From: Tahibacter aquaticus
Lineage (GTDB): Bacteria > Pseudomonadota > Gammaproteobacteria > Xanthomonadales > Rhodanobacteraceae
Assembly: GCF_004363655.1 (NCBI RefSeq)
Contig: NZ_SNZH01000003.1
Coordinates: 304,020 to 368,019 of the forward strand
Length of the DNA stretch: 64,000 nucleotides
Direction: 5' to 3'
Positions within the stretch are counted from its first letter, which is position 1; every line of letters starts with the position of its first letter. The translations under genes and the position numbers were made by a program. Shown here piece by piece: positions 20,379-29,322 of the stretch. The notes below the pieces were generated by a model. That model worked only from the letters and a program-made list of their open reading frames with translations. It ran no database searches and had not been told where the DNA came from.

Positions 20379-22814
20379 TCAGAACCAGAAGCCGAAATTC
20401 ATCCCGACGGTTCGTGGCGGGAGGTATTGCGAGAGGTATTCAAAGCCGCTGCCGACGGCTGTCCTGCCCGCACTCGTGCGCACCTTCTTGTCCTCGGCGT
20501 TGTCGACGTAGAGGTCGACGTACCAGGTGCCGTCCGGATTGAGATAGCGCGCGCTCAGGTCAGTGCGGGTGTAGCTGGACTGCTTGTCGCCGTCGCCGAG
20601 GTTGAACGCACTGAGCCAGCTTTCGGTTTCGTAGTGGGTACTGATGCGCGGGGTCAGCCGCGCGCCGCTGGCGAAGCGGAAATCGTGCTCGTAGACCAGG
20701 GTGAACGCGGCATCCGGGGCATGTGCGAGTTCGTTGCCCGAGACATCGAGACAATTGCCGATGCCGGATTCGGCCGGGCAGGGCGGCAGCCCCTGATAGT
20801 CGTTGGAGCCGGCGTACAGCAGGGTGCCGAGCTTCTTGTGCGGAATCGCCGAGAACACGAACTGCAGGCGATCGACGTCGCTCAGGCGCGCATTCAGTTC
20901 GGATTCGAATCCCCAGACCTTGGTGCTGCCCTTCACGTTCGAGAAGCCGAGTCCGCGGCTGCCGTCGACGAACGTGATCGGTGCGGCAAGCTGGAAGTCC
21001 TTGAAATCCTCGTAGTAGAAGGCGTTGTTCCAGACTACTTGTCCATCGAGGAAGCTCGACTTGGTGCCGATCTCGAAATTGGTCAGCTCTTCGTGCTGGT
21101 ACGGCACGCCGCCGTCCTGCAGACCACCGGATTTGTAGCCGGTCGACACGCTGGCATAGACCAGGAAGCCCGCAGCCACGTCGTAGTCCGCGCGCGCCAG
21201 CCAGGTCAACTGGCCGTGGTCGTACTGGCCGTCGTTGATGCCACCGATACCGAATCCGAAACCGTTCGCGTTGCTCGGAATGGTCCCCGGGGCGATCGGT
21301 ACCTGGGGAATGTCGGGATTGCCGTAACCCTGCCAGCCCCAGCCGCGACCGCCGATGTTTTCCTTCGCGTCATCGGTGTAGCGCAGGCCGCCGGTCAGGC
21401 GGAACGCGTCCGACACGTTCCAGGTGGCCTGGCCGAAAATGGCTTTGGAATCGACGGTCTGCTTGGGCTGGATAAACGAGCCTTGCCAGGCGACCGTGCC
21501 CTGCTGCGTGCCATTGAAGATCGGGATATCGAAACGGATCTTGTTCTTCTCGGCGGCGTAGTAGAGCCCGAGGATCCAGTCGATGGTGTTCTCGCCGTTC
21601 GACGTCAGGTTCAGTTCGTGGCTGTGATTGCGATACACCGAATAGTTGGTGCGGTCCTGCTGGTAGGTCGCGCCCGTCGCGAAACTGGTCGGCACCTGCA
21701 CGCCGCCGTCCTGATCGAAATCCGCCGATCCTTCGAAGCGGCTGATGCCGGCAATGTAGGACAGCGACAGGTAATCGCTGAGCTCCCAGTCCATGCGGCT
21801 GCGCAGGCTGCTCACCTCGCGATCCAGGGACGGCGCCGTGTCGACCAGCGAGGACCAGAAATCCTGGCCCGCGCGCGGCTTCTGCATCAGGTTCATGCTC
21901 GGCGTGCCGGTATCGCGGAAGTATTCGTAGGAAAGGTTCCAGCTGAATTTGTCGCTCGGCTGGAGCAGGCTGCTGATCCGCACCGCGGTCTGGTTCTGCG
22001 CGTTGTACTTTTCGCCGCCGGTGACGAACAGGTTCGGATTGATTGCCTGGAATGCGGCCGGATCGCCGCCCGACGCCAGGTAGGCCGTCCGCTGTGATTC
22101 GAGCGACGGCAGCAGTGCGCCGGCATTCTGGTAATCGACGTAGCCCTCATGCTGCTCGTGGGCGAAGGCGACGCGCATCGCCCAGCTGTCGCTGATCGGC
22201 AGATTGAACGCGCCGCGACCGCCGAGGCGCGCATAGCTGCCGAGGCCGAACTGCACCGTACCCGAGTTGTCGCCGATCACGGGCTTGGCGGTCTGCATGT
22301 TGACCGCGCCGACGGTCGAATTGCGGCCCCACAGCGTGCCTTGCGGTCCGCGCAGCACCTCTACCGATTCGAGATCGAGCAGCAACGAGGCGGCACCTTC
22401 CGCGCGCGGCGTGTAGATGCCGTCGACAAACAGGGCGACCTCGGGATCGGCGTATTCAGTCTTGGCGCTGTCGTTGCCGATGCCGCGCAGGGTCAGCGTG
22501 ATCACGCCGTGGTCGCCCTGGGTGGTCGCGGCGAAGCCGGGTACCAGGCTGGTGATGTCCTGCACCGTGATCACGCGTTCCTTGTCCAGCGCCTGCGCAC
22601 TGATCGCGGTGATCGCGACCGGGGTCTTCTGCAGCGGCGTGCTGCGCTTGGTCGCCGTCACCGTGACAAGGTCGAGTGCGGTGGTCTCGGCATTGCCGCC
22701 GTCCGGCGCCGGCGGCGAATCCGCGCCGGCATTGCCTTGCGCCGCCGCCATGGCCGAACTGGCCGCGAGCACCGCGGCGATGGAACGGTGAAGCAAGGTC
22801 TTGCGAACGAACAT
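20379..22814 (-). CDS. TonB-dependent outer-membrane receptor (carbohydrate uptake)
   Basis: An 811-residue outer-membrane barrel. Signal peptide ends SSAMAAAQ. The TonB box region is LDLVTVTATKRSTPLQKTPVAITAIS. The plug domain contains GVITLTLRGIGND, DPEVALFVDGIYTPR and EVLRGPQGTLWGRNSTVGAVNM. Strands continue to a C-terminal GMNFGFWF ending in Phe, as expected for barrel insertion. This is the Caulobacter/sphingomonad-like receptor subtype often linked to sugar utilisation. First gene of the minus-strand operon, with a strong GGGAGGGATG ribosome site and three palindromic operators 87-168 bp upstream of the start. Confidence 0.95.
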   Translation of the reverse strand: MFVRKTLLHRSIAAVLAASSAMAAAQGNAGADSPPAPDGGNAETTALDLVTVTATKRSTPLQKTPVAITAISAQALDKERVITVQDITSLVPGFAATTQGDHGVITLTLRGIGNDSAKTEYADPEVALFVDGIYTPRAEGAASLLLDLESVEVLRGPQGTLWGRNSTVGAVNMQTAKPVIGDNSGTVQFGLGSYARLGGRGAFNLPISDSWAMRVAFAHEQHEGYVDYQNAGALLPSLESQRTAYLASGGDPAAFQAINPNLFVTGGEKYNAQNQTAVRISSLLQPSDKFSWNLSYEYFRDTGTPSMNLMQKPRAGQDFWSSLVDTAPSLDREVSSLRSRMDWELSDYLSLSYIAGISRFEGSADFDQDGGVQVPTSFATGATYQQDRTNYSVYRNHSHELNLTSNGENTIDWILGLYYAAEKNKIRFDIPIFNGTQQGTVAWQGSFIQPKQTVDSKAIFGQATWNVSDAFRLTGGLRYTDDAKENIGGRGWGWQGYGNPDIPQVPIAPGTIPSNANGFGFGIGGINDGQYDHGQLTWLARADYDVAAGFLVYASVSTGYKSGGLQDGGVPYQHEELTNFEIGTKSSFLDGQVVWNNAFYYEDFKDFQLAAPITFVDGSRGLGFSNVKGSTKVWGFESELNARLSDVDRLQFVFSAIPHKKLGTLLYAGSNDYQGLPPCPAESGIGNCLDVSGNELAHAPDAAFTLVYEHDFRFASGARLTPRISTHYETESWLSAFNLGDGDKQSSYTRTDLSARYLNPDGTWYVDLYVDNAEDKKVRTSAGRTAVGSGFEYLSQYLPPRTVGMNFGFWF

Positions 22815-22900
22815 GGGTGCATCCCTCCCGATGATGACGCCCTCTGAGACAGTCCCCGAGCGTCTGTGATTACCCGCTGGCGACGCAGAGTGCATACCGA

Positions 22901-22914
22901 TGGCAGCGCTGTCA
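22901..22914. promoter_or_regulatory. Operator 1 (LacI-type palindrome)
   Basis: TGGCAGCGCTGTCA, a near-perfect dyad centred on GCGC, between the TonB receptor and the halogenase-like gene. It shares the TGxYAGCGC core with two further copies at 22924 and 22968. Confidence 0.75.
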
Positions 22915-22923
22915 ATCAAAGTT

Positions 22924-22937
22924 TGATAGCGCTGTCA
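22924..22937. promoter_or_regulatory. Operator 2 (LacI-type palindrome)
   Basis: TGATAGCGCTGTCA, 23 bp centre-to-centre from operator 1 (about two helical turns). Confidence 0.75.
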
Positions 22938-22967
22938 TTCGACGAAAATCGCTGTTGCAACGCAAAA

Positions 22968-22981
22968 TGACAGCGCAGTCA
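22968..22981. promoter_or_regulatory. Operator 3 (LacI-type palindrome)
   Basis: TGACAGCGCAGTCA, 44 bp from operator 2 (about four helical turns) and flanked by AAA/ATT. It is the copy closest to the halogenase-like gene, about 70 bp upstream of its start. Confidence 0.75.
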
Positions 22982-23050
22982 TTCGGGCGTACGGTGCGCG
23001 GCTTGGCGTCAGACTGCACGCCGTCAGCGCACGAATCGGGAGCTGCAACC

Positions 23051-24607
23051 ATGCTGCGGAGCGTATTGATCGCGGGCGGCGGAACGGCAGGCTGGCTGTG
23101 CGCCTGCTATCTGGCGAAGACCCTCAATATCCGGACACCGGGTGCTGTGCGCATCCAGCTCGTCGAGTCACCCGACATCGGCATTCTCGGTGTCGGCGAG
23201 GGTACGTTCCCGTCGATCCGCGGCGCGCTCTCGCAGATCGGCATCAGCGAGGCGCGTTTCATCCGCGAAACCCAGGCCACCTTCAAGCAGGGCATCCGCT
23301 TCGTCGACTGGGCCCGGCCGGCCGGTTCGCCCGGCCGCAATCACTACTTCCATCCCTTCAACCTGCCCAGTTCGCGCGTCGACGGACTTGATCTGGTCCC
23401 TTACTGGCTGCTCGGCGAGGCCGGCGAAGGCATGGCATTCGCCGATGCGGTGACCCTGCAGGCCGCGGTCGCCGATGCCGGCCGTGCGCCGAAGCGTCGC
23501 CAGGATCCCGACTACGAAGGGCCGATGAACTACGCCTACCACTTCGACGCCATGAAGGTCGCTGCGCTGCTCGCCGCGGAAGGTCGCGCACTCGGCGTCG
23601 ACCATCGGCTCGCCACCATCTGCGATGTGACGCTCGACGCGAACGGTGGGATCGCCGGCGTCGTCACGCGGGAAATCGGCACCCTGCAGGCCGACCTCTA
23701 TGTCGACTGCACCGGCATGCGTGCAGCCCTGATCGGCAAGGCACTGGGGCAGCCGCTCGTGCCGGTGAGCGACGTGCTCTTCGCCGACCGCGCCGTGGCT
23801 ATCCAGGTGCCCAACGCAGGCCCGGACACGCCCATCGCATCGCATACGATCTCCACCGCCCACGAAGCCGGCTGGACCTGGGACATCGGCCTGCAGGAGC
23901 GTCGTGGCGTCGGCTACGTCTACTCGAGCCGGCACACCAGCGATGATCGCGCCGAAGCCGTGCTGCGCGAGCACATCGGTCCCGCGGCGCAGGGATTGAA
24001 TGCGCGCCGCCTGCCGTTTGAAACCGGCTATCGGCGAGTGCAGTGGCAGCACAATTGCGTGGCGATCGGGCTCTCGGCCGGTTTCCTCGAGCCCCTCGAA
24101 GCGACCGGCATCGGTCTCATCGAGATGGGCACCTATCTGCTCGCCCACCTGCTGCCGATGGACGCCTGCTTCGATCGCGCCGCGGCGCATTTCAACCGCA
24201 TGATGAGCGAGCGCTACACGCGCATCGTCGATTTTCTCAAGCTTCACTACTGCCTGACCCAGCGCCGCGACAGCGCGTTCTGGATCGACAACGCCGATAC
24301 GGCCAGCGTTCCGCCATCGCTGCGCGACCGTCTCGCCGAATGGCGACAGCGCGCACCGCACCGTCTCGACTTCGTCACCGATCTGGAAATGTTCATGCCG
24401 GCGAGCTGGCAATTCATTCTCTACGGCATGGAATTCCGGACTGACCTGCGGGATCAGCGTGGGCGCTATCCGCGCGCCGAGGAAGCGCGCCGCGAATTCG
24501 CCATGCTGCGCGCCGTCAGCCAGCACGCCATCAGGGATCTGCCTGCACACCGCGACCTCGTCGAGTCCCTCGCCGGATCCCGCACCGCGCAGCGGGCGAC
24601 GGCCTGA
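23051..24607 (+). CDS. Tryptophan-halogenase-family flavoprotein
   Basis: A 518-residue FAD-dependent protein of the PrnA/RebH halogenase superfamily. The dinucleotide motif is LIAGGGTAGWLCACYLAKTL. LGVGEGTFPSIRGAL and TFKQGIRFVDW include the position of the catalytic lysine of true halogenases. The halogenase WxWxIP motif appears as GWTWDIGLQERRGVGYVYSS, with Gly replacing the Pro position, so substrate or reaction may differ. Family members sit beside TonB receptors in many sugar loci of Caulobacterales and Xanthomonadales, where their function is unresolved. Divergent from the receptor and sharing its operators. Start chosen for GGGAGC and the FAD motif at the N-terminus. Confidence 0.88.
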   Translation: MLRSVLIAGGGTAGWLCACYLAKTLNIRTPGAVRIQLVESPDIGILGVGEGTFPSIRGALSQIGISEARFIRETQATFKQGIRFVDWARPAGSPGRNHYFHPFNLPSSRVDGLDLVPYWLLGEAGEGMAFADAVTLQAAVADAGRAPKRRQDPDYEGPMNYAYHFDAMKVAALLAAEGRALGVDHRLATICDVTLDANGGIAGVVTREIGTLQADLYVDCTGMRAALIGKALGQPLVPVSDVLFADRAVAIQVPNAGPDTPIASHTISTAHEAGWTWDIGLQERRGVGYVYSSRHTSDDRAEAVLREHIGPAAQGLNARRLPFETGYRRVQWQHNCVAIGLSAGFLEPLEATGIGLIEMGTYLLAHLLPMDACFDRAAAHFNRMMSERYTRIVDFLKLHYCLTQRRDSAFWIDNADTASVPPSLRDRLAEWRQRAPHRLDFVTDLEMFMPASWQFILYGMEFRTDLRDQRGRYPRAEEARREFAMLRAVSQHAIRDLPAHRDLVESLAGSRTAQRATA

Positions 24608-24618
24608 GTGCGGGCGCT

Positions 24619-24643
24619 GGCCAAGCTATGGTCCCAGCCACAG
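24619..24643. repeat. Right arm of the 25-bp repeat pair
   Basis: Reverse complement of 15010-15034 with 24 of 25 bases matching (core TATGGTCCCAGCCACAG). It begins 12 bp after the halogenase-like gene. Relative to transcription it has the same orientation as the left arm has behind the ROK gene. More hairpins follow (TCCGCCA/TGGCGGA, and AGGCGCCA/TGGCGCCT at 24819-24839) before the protease gene. Confidence 0.8.
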
Positions 24644-24874
24644 CCGGTCCGCCAGGGAATGTAGTGTGGCGGATCTGGCCAGAACCTGGCTTCAGGAAAG
24701 CGCAATCGGGTTACGCGTAGCCGAATTTTGACAGCAGCGGCTGGCGGGCGTGTTCAGGCAGCGCCAAGCCATGCTGCTGCCTGCAGAACCTGCGCTTGTC
24801 CCGGCTTGTGCTGGAGTGAGGCGCCATTCCCTGGCGCCTGGACTTCCTGTCTGTCCTGCCTGCCGTCAGCGCGC

Positions 24875-27800
24875 TTACGGCTGCTGGAAGCCGTTGGCGA
24901 AGATGCGGTCAAGCACGCCGACGACCTGGCTGAAGCTGCGCGAGACCGTGTCGATACCGCCGCTGGAAGTGCCACCGCTGTCGGTCACGCTGACAGTGAT
25001 GATCGCCGTGCCGTGCTGTCCGGGCTGTGGTGTGTATGTCAGCGTGCCGGTGGCACCGGGGCTGGTATAGCTGACGGCGGGGTTTGCGATCAGCGAGGGG
25101 TTGTCGGAAACCGCGGTGACCATGAGCGTCTGCGTGGTTTCGCCGCCGCCGGGTCCGATGCCGCCGAGGTTCACCGTCTGCAGACCGGCGTCGACGCTGA
25201 TGAGGGCCGGGTTGGGAATGGCGTCCAGCGTCGGCGGATCGTTCACTGCGGCGATGGAGATGGTGATGCCGCCGCTTTCGCTGACGCCGCCGGAGTTGAC
25301 GCTGTAGCCGAAGCTGTCGCTGCCGCTGAAATTCGCTGCGGGCGTATAGCTGATGCTGCCATCCGGGGCGAAGGTCGCCGTGCCGTGGGACGGGCTGCCA
25401 ATCGCGCTCAGTATCGGCGTACCGGCAAAGTTGTCGGGCGATGCACCTCCGGTTCCGCTGATCACGTTGAAAACCAGGCTACTGTCTTCAAGCACGCCGA
25501 CGGTGTCGTCGACGATATCGGCTTGCGCTGCGATGGCAATGGCGATGCTGCGCTGTACCGCTGCCGCTGCGCCGTCATCGACGCTGAAGTTCAGCGTCGC
25601 ACTGCCGTTGTAGTCGGCGCTGGGGCGCAAGCTCAGTGTGGCGACGGCGGCGTCCGCAGCGGCAGGGGTGGCGTTGAAGCGCATGCTGGCGTCGTCGCTG
25701 CCGTCGCCGTCGAGGAAGCTCAGGCCGGCGAGCGTGGCCAGGCTCAATCTACCGTTGTTCACAGTGAGCGTGACCTGCACGCTGGCGCTGTCCGCATCGC
25801 CGAGCGCGAGTCGCTCGCTGCCGCTGAACGTGCGTGGCGTGTCTTCGTCGGCGCCGACGTTGGCCGGTGCCGTGGCAACAGGCGGATCGTTGATGGCCAT
25901 GATGCCAACGCTTGTGGTCTGCGGCCCGGAGCACAGGTTCGGCGTGCCGCCGTCGCAAACCTCGACCGAAACGACACAACCCGCTGGTGGCACCGGGCCC
26001 GCCGGCGTGAACGAGAACGCGCCGGTGGCCGGCACGATGGAGCCGCCGCAGGTGTGCGCGGCGGACAGGCTCCAGCTCTGGCCGGGGCCGTCCGGATCGT
26101 TGCGCGAGGGGTTGTAGCTGTACGCCGCGTCTTCAATGGCCAGTGCCGGCGCGCTGCTGCTGATGACCGGAGCATCGTTGACCGCGGCGACGGTGACCGT
26201 TGTCGTCTGCGTGGCGCAGAGACTCGGCGTGGCTCCGTCGCAGACCTGCACCGCGACGACGCAACTGGCGGGCGGCAGCGGGCCCGGCGGCGTGAAGGCG
26301 AACGCGCCGCTGGACGCGTTGATCGAACCGCTGCAGGTATGCGTCGGTGCGACCAGCGACCAGCTTTGGCCGGGGCCGTCGGCATCGCTGCGCGTGGCGT
26401 TGTAGGAATAGGCGACATCTTCGGTTGCCGTCGTCGCTGCGCTGCTGTCGATCACCGGTGCATCGTTGACGGCGGCAATGCTGACGGTAGTGGTCTGCAT
26501 CGCGCACAGGTTCGGCGTGCCGCCGTCGCAGACCTGCACGGCCACGACGCAGCTGGCCGGCGGCACAGGGCCGGCCGGCGTGAAGGTGAACGCACCACTG
26601 GACGCGCCGATCGAACCGCCGCAGGTGTGCGTGGGCGAGACCAACGACCAGGTCTGGCCGGGGCCGTCCGGATCGCTGCGCGTGGCGTTGTAGGTATAGG
26701 CCAGGTCTTCTGTCGCCGTCGCCGGTGCGCTGCTGGTGATCGCTGGTGCGCTGTTGACCGCGCTGATGCTGACGCTGGTCGTTTGCGCAGCGCACAGGTT
26801 GGGCGATCCGCCGTCGCAGATCTGCAATGCGACGACGCAGCTGGCCGGCGGTGTCGGGCCGGCCGGGGTGAAGGTGAAGGCGCCGCCGGACGCATTGATC
26901 GAACCGCCGCAGGTATGCGTCGGTGCGACCAGCGACCAGGTCTGGCCGGGGCCGTCGACATCGGTCGCGGCAGGCGCGTAGTTGTAGGCCACGGCTTCGG
27001 TGGCCGTCGTCGGCGCGCTGCTGGCGATGACGGGAGCATCGTTCACCGCGGTGACATTGACGGTGAACTGGCGCGTGACCAGATCGTTGCCGCCGTTGGC
27101 CCAGCCGCCGTCGTCGAATACGCCGACGGTGATGACGGCGCTGCCAGACTGGTTCGGCTGCGGCGTATAGCTGATCGAGCCGGAACTGTCGGGATTCGTA
27201 TAAGTGACGGCCGGGTTGGCAATCAGCGCCGTGTTGCCCGACACCGCCGCAACACTCAGCTCCTGCACCAGCGCATCGTTGTCGCCGATTCCGCTGAGGC
27301 TGACCACCTGCGTGCCGGCGTCTTCGAGCAGGTTAACCGGTGTGGGCAGGGCGTTGAGCGTAGGTGTCGCGTTGATCACCGTGGCGCAGCGGCTGTCGAT
27401 CCAGCCGATGTCGGCGAACAGGCAGTCGGTGAGGTCGGTCTGGGTGAACACGCCGGCACTGAGCGACGGTTCCATCAGCAGGCTGGGCGATGCGTCAGAG
27501 TGGAAATGGGAAATACTGGAGCCGGGGACAAATGTGCTCGGCGCATACATGCGCAGGCGATCTTCGTTCTTGGCGATGGCGGCCTGGCCGGCGATATTGC
27601 TGCTGACGGTCATGCCGTTCCAGACCAGGAACGGATCGTGGGTAAAGGAGACCACGCGCTCGGCGGTGGTCAGTTCCGACCAGCGCCGGCTGGTGCCCAG
27701 GCCGTCGATGTCGTTGTCGCGGATGGTGTCGGACCAGATGTCCGGCACGTTGAAGAAATACGCGCCGTAGGGCGTGGCCGGCGAGGTATTGGTGCATTGC

Positions 27801-28396
27801 GGACTGGTGCGGCAGATAAACGCGGCGAAGCCCAGGCCGTGTCCCAGTTCGTGCAGCACCACCGGGTACAGCGCGATGGTGCCGGCGGGTGCCGGCCCGG
27901 TAAGGCCGTAGTAGAAGCGCGTGCTGCCCAGGCAGCCGGTGTCGTCCAGATCGACGCGCGCATTGAAGGTGGCGGAGATTTCGTTGGTGTTGCTGGCGGT
28001 GGCGTTGAGGTTCTGTCCGGTCAGTGCCTCGGCCAGTGCCACGGCGTAGTAGCGGTCGTCGACCCCGTCGGTGAGGATGTAGTTGCCGGTTGCGCCGGCC
28101 GAGCCCAGCGTGCCCGATGCAGCCGAGCAGGTCAGGGTTTCGAACGCGGCCTGTACCTTGATCGTCTGCGTGCTGGTGAGCGCGGCGCCCCAGACCTGGG
28201 CCGCCGCGTTGAACAGGTTGGTGCGCTGCTGGCCCAGTGTGGTGCCGTTGTTGCCGCCTTCGGGCGTGCGCGGCGTGGTGTCGGAAAAACCGTTGCCGGG
28301 CACCAGGGTGACGGTGGCGGCGGAGACGGGCAGGGCGAAAGCGCCGAGCAGCGCCAGCGTCGCGGCCAGGCGCGGCAGTGTCGACAGGATGGTCAT
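24875..28396 (-). CDS. Secreted zinc metalloprotease with tandem cadherin/Ig-like domains
   Basis: A 1173-residue exported protein. Signal peptide ends ALPVSAA. The catalytic region contains HELGHGLGF (residues 182-190), a zincin HExxHxxGF motif, preceded by Cys-bearing segments. After about residue 330 come Ig/cadherin-like domains. Four of these (roughly residues 453-830) are near copies of ~95 residues, each with four conserved Cys (HTCGGSI, PASCVV, Q(V/I)CDGG, NLC). Further domains with SISYTPAANFSGSDSFGYSV follow. The C-terminus is DRIFANGFQQP, resembling the tail of another secreted protein in this window. The start codon is 2 bp after the stop of the upstream gene, so the two are cotranscribed. 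Confidence 0.85.
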   Translation of the reverse strand: MTILSTLPRLAATLALLGAFALPVSAATVTLVPGNGFSDTTPRTPEGGNNGTTLGQQRTNLFNAAAQVWGAALTSTQTIKVQAAFETLTCSAASGTLGSAGATGNYILTDGVDDRYYAVALAEALTGQNLNATASNTNEISATFNARVDLDDTGCLGSTRFYYGLTGPAPAGTIALYPVVLHELGHGLGFAAFICRTSPQCTNTSPATPYGAYFFNVPDIWSDTIRDNDIDGLGTSRRWSELTTAERVVSFTHDPFLVWNGMTVSSNIAGQAAIAKNEDRLRMYAPSTFVPGSSISHFHSDASPSLLMEPSLSAGVFTQTDLTDCLFADIGWIDSRCATVINATPTLNALPTPVNLLEDAGTQVVSLSGIGDNDALVQELSVAAVSGNTALIANPAVTYTNPDSSGSISYTPQPNQSGSAVITVGVFDDGGWANGGNDLVTRQFTVNVTAVNDAPVIASSAPTTATEAVAYNYAPAATDVDGPGQTWSLVAPTHTCGGSINASGGAFTFTPAGPTPPASCVVALQICDGGSPNLCAAQTTSVSISAVNSAPAITSSAPATATEDLAYTYNATRSDPDGPGQTWSLVSPTHTCGGSIGASSGAFTFTPAGPVPPASCVVAVQVCDGGTPNLCAMQTTTVSIAAVNDAPVIDSSAATTATEDVAYSYNATRSDADGPGQSWSLVAPTHTCSGSINASSGAFAFTPPGPLPPASCVVAVQVCDGATPSLCATQTTTVTVAAVNDAPVISSSAPALAIEDAAYSYNPSRNDPDGPGQSWSLSAAHTCGGSIVPATGAFSFTPAGPVPPAGCVVSVEVCDGGTPNLCSGPQTTSVGIMAINDPPVATAPANVGADEDTPRTFSGSERLALGDADSASVQVTLTVNNGRLSLATLAGLSFLDGDGSDDASMRFNATPAAADAAVATLSLRPSADYNGSATLNFSVDDGAAAAVQRSIAIAIAAQADIVDDTVGVLEDSSLVFNVISGTGGASPDNFAGTPILSAIGSPSHGTATFAPDGSISYTPAANFSGSDSFGYSVNSGGVSESGGITISIAAVNDPPTLDAIPNPALISVDAGLQTVNLGGIGPGGGETTQTLMVTAVSDNPSLIANPAVSYTSPGATGTLTYTPQPGQHGTAIITVSVTDSGGTSSGGIDTVSRSFSQVVGVLDRIFANGFQQP
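25895..27040 (-). repeat. Four tandem ~285-bp coding repeats
   Basis: Each unit encodes ATxxxAYxYxxxxxDxDGPGQ(T/S)WSL...CVVxxQ(V/I)CDGG and shares long nucleotide stretches with the others, for example ctggccggggccgtc. Near-identity suggests recent expansion or gene conversion within the protease gene. Boundaries are approximate. Confidence 0.75.
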
Positions 28397-28398
28397 GA

Positions 28399-29196
28399 TT
28401 ACTGCTCCGCCGGCGTGGACGTGGGCGCAGGATTCGCGGGCGCTGGCTGCAAGGCAGCGCCTGGTTGACGTGGCTCGGGCCTGGCGCCGGCCGCCGTGGA
28501 AGCGGCGCCTGGTTCGCCTGCCGAAGCCGGCCGATGCGCAGGGCTTGACCTGTCGTTCGAGGCGGCTGCCGGCGATGCGGCGGTAACGTCGCTCGCCGCG
28601 ACGGCAGCGGCGAGGCGTTGCTGCCGCGCCTCGGCCTTTGCGGCAGTGGCGGATGCGGGCACTGCCGCAGCACCGGCCGGATCAGGCGGTGCGGGCGCCA
28701 GGGCATGGGCATGAGCGCTGTGATCGCCCGGCACCGCTGGCGCGGCACGGCCGGCCAGACGCGCCGCCGAGGCGGCATCCTGCGGCGGGTCCGTGCAGTC
28801 GAGCCGGGGCTGTCCTTGCGCATCCAGCGTCACTGTCGCCGTATGGCGGTAGCCGCTGGTGTCCACGTAGAGCGCGCCCGACGGCGATTTCTGCAGCACC
28901 AGACGCGGTGCGCCGGCATCGATGTCGGCATTGGCTGCTGCCTCTGTGCTGGCATCGGCCGCCGGCACGATGGCGCCGGTCGCCTGATCGATCTGCACGC
29001 GCTGGGCCGCGGAATCGACCGGCGCAAGGCCTGCGCCGGCCAGCGTCGCCGACTGTATCGGCGTGCCCGCCGGCAGGTCGGCCGCTGTCGCCGGACGCCA
29101 GCGGCGTGCTGGTTCGGCAGCGTGGAGAAAGCAGGAAAACGCGGAAATGGCGATGGCGAATGCCAGCGCTTCAAGCGCAACACGGCGCGTCAACAT
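28399..29196 (-). CDS. Small secreted partner of the metalloprotease (post-PEP-CTERM-like)
   Basis: A 265-residue exported protein with signal peptide ending SCFLHA. Residues about 65-135 have the pattern VQIDQATGAIVPAAD ... LVLQKSPSGALYVDTSGY ... GQPRLDC. This resembles small proteobacterial proteins with IDPATGxLxxP and a pdGsvxvd..C ending (post-PEP-CTERM-type annotation), a tentative match. The C-terminal half is low-complexity Ala/Pro/Ser. The gene ends 2 bp before the metalloprotease start and has a strong GGGGGAG ribosome site, so the two products are probably made in fixed ratio. It may be an inhibitor, chaperone or propeptide-like partner. Confidence 0.6.
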   Translation of the reverse strand: MLTRRVALEALAFAIAISAFSCFLHAAEPARRWRPATAADLPAGTPIQSATLAGAGLAPVDSAAQRVQIDQATGAIVPAADASTEAAANADIDAGAPRLVLQKSPSGALYVDTSGYRHTATVTLDAQGQPRLDCTDPPQDAASAARLAGRAAPAVPGDHSAHAHALAPAPPDPAGAAAVPASATAAKAEARQQRLAAAVAASDVTAASPAAASNDRSSPAHRPASAGEPGAASTAAGARPEPRQPGAALQPAPANPAPTSTPAEQ

Positions 29197-29322
29197 GGCT
29201 TGCTCCCCCCTGGAGACAGTCCTGTCGTTGCGCGGCAGTCTAGGACGATTCTGGGCGCCAGGCGAGGGAAAGCCGGTTATTGCGCCAGCGCCGTGGCGGC
29301 AAGCGGGCGCTGGCCGTTTTTT

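Noticed and set aside
20895-20925. tRNA-like GGATTCGAATCC word
   Set aside because: It lies inside the TonB receptor coding region and has no cloverleaf around it.
24728-28468. A 1246-codon plus-strand open frame
   Set aside because: Antisense shadow of the metalloprotease; its repeats only mirror the protease's tandem domains.
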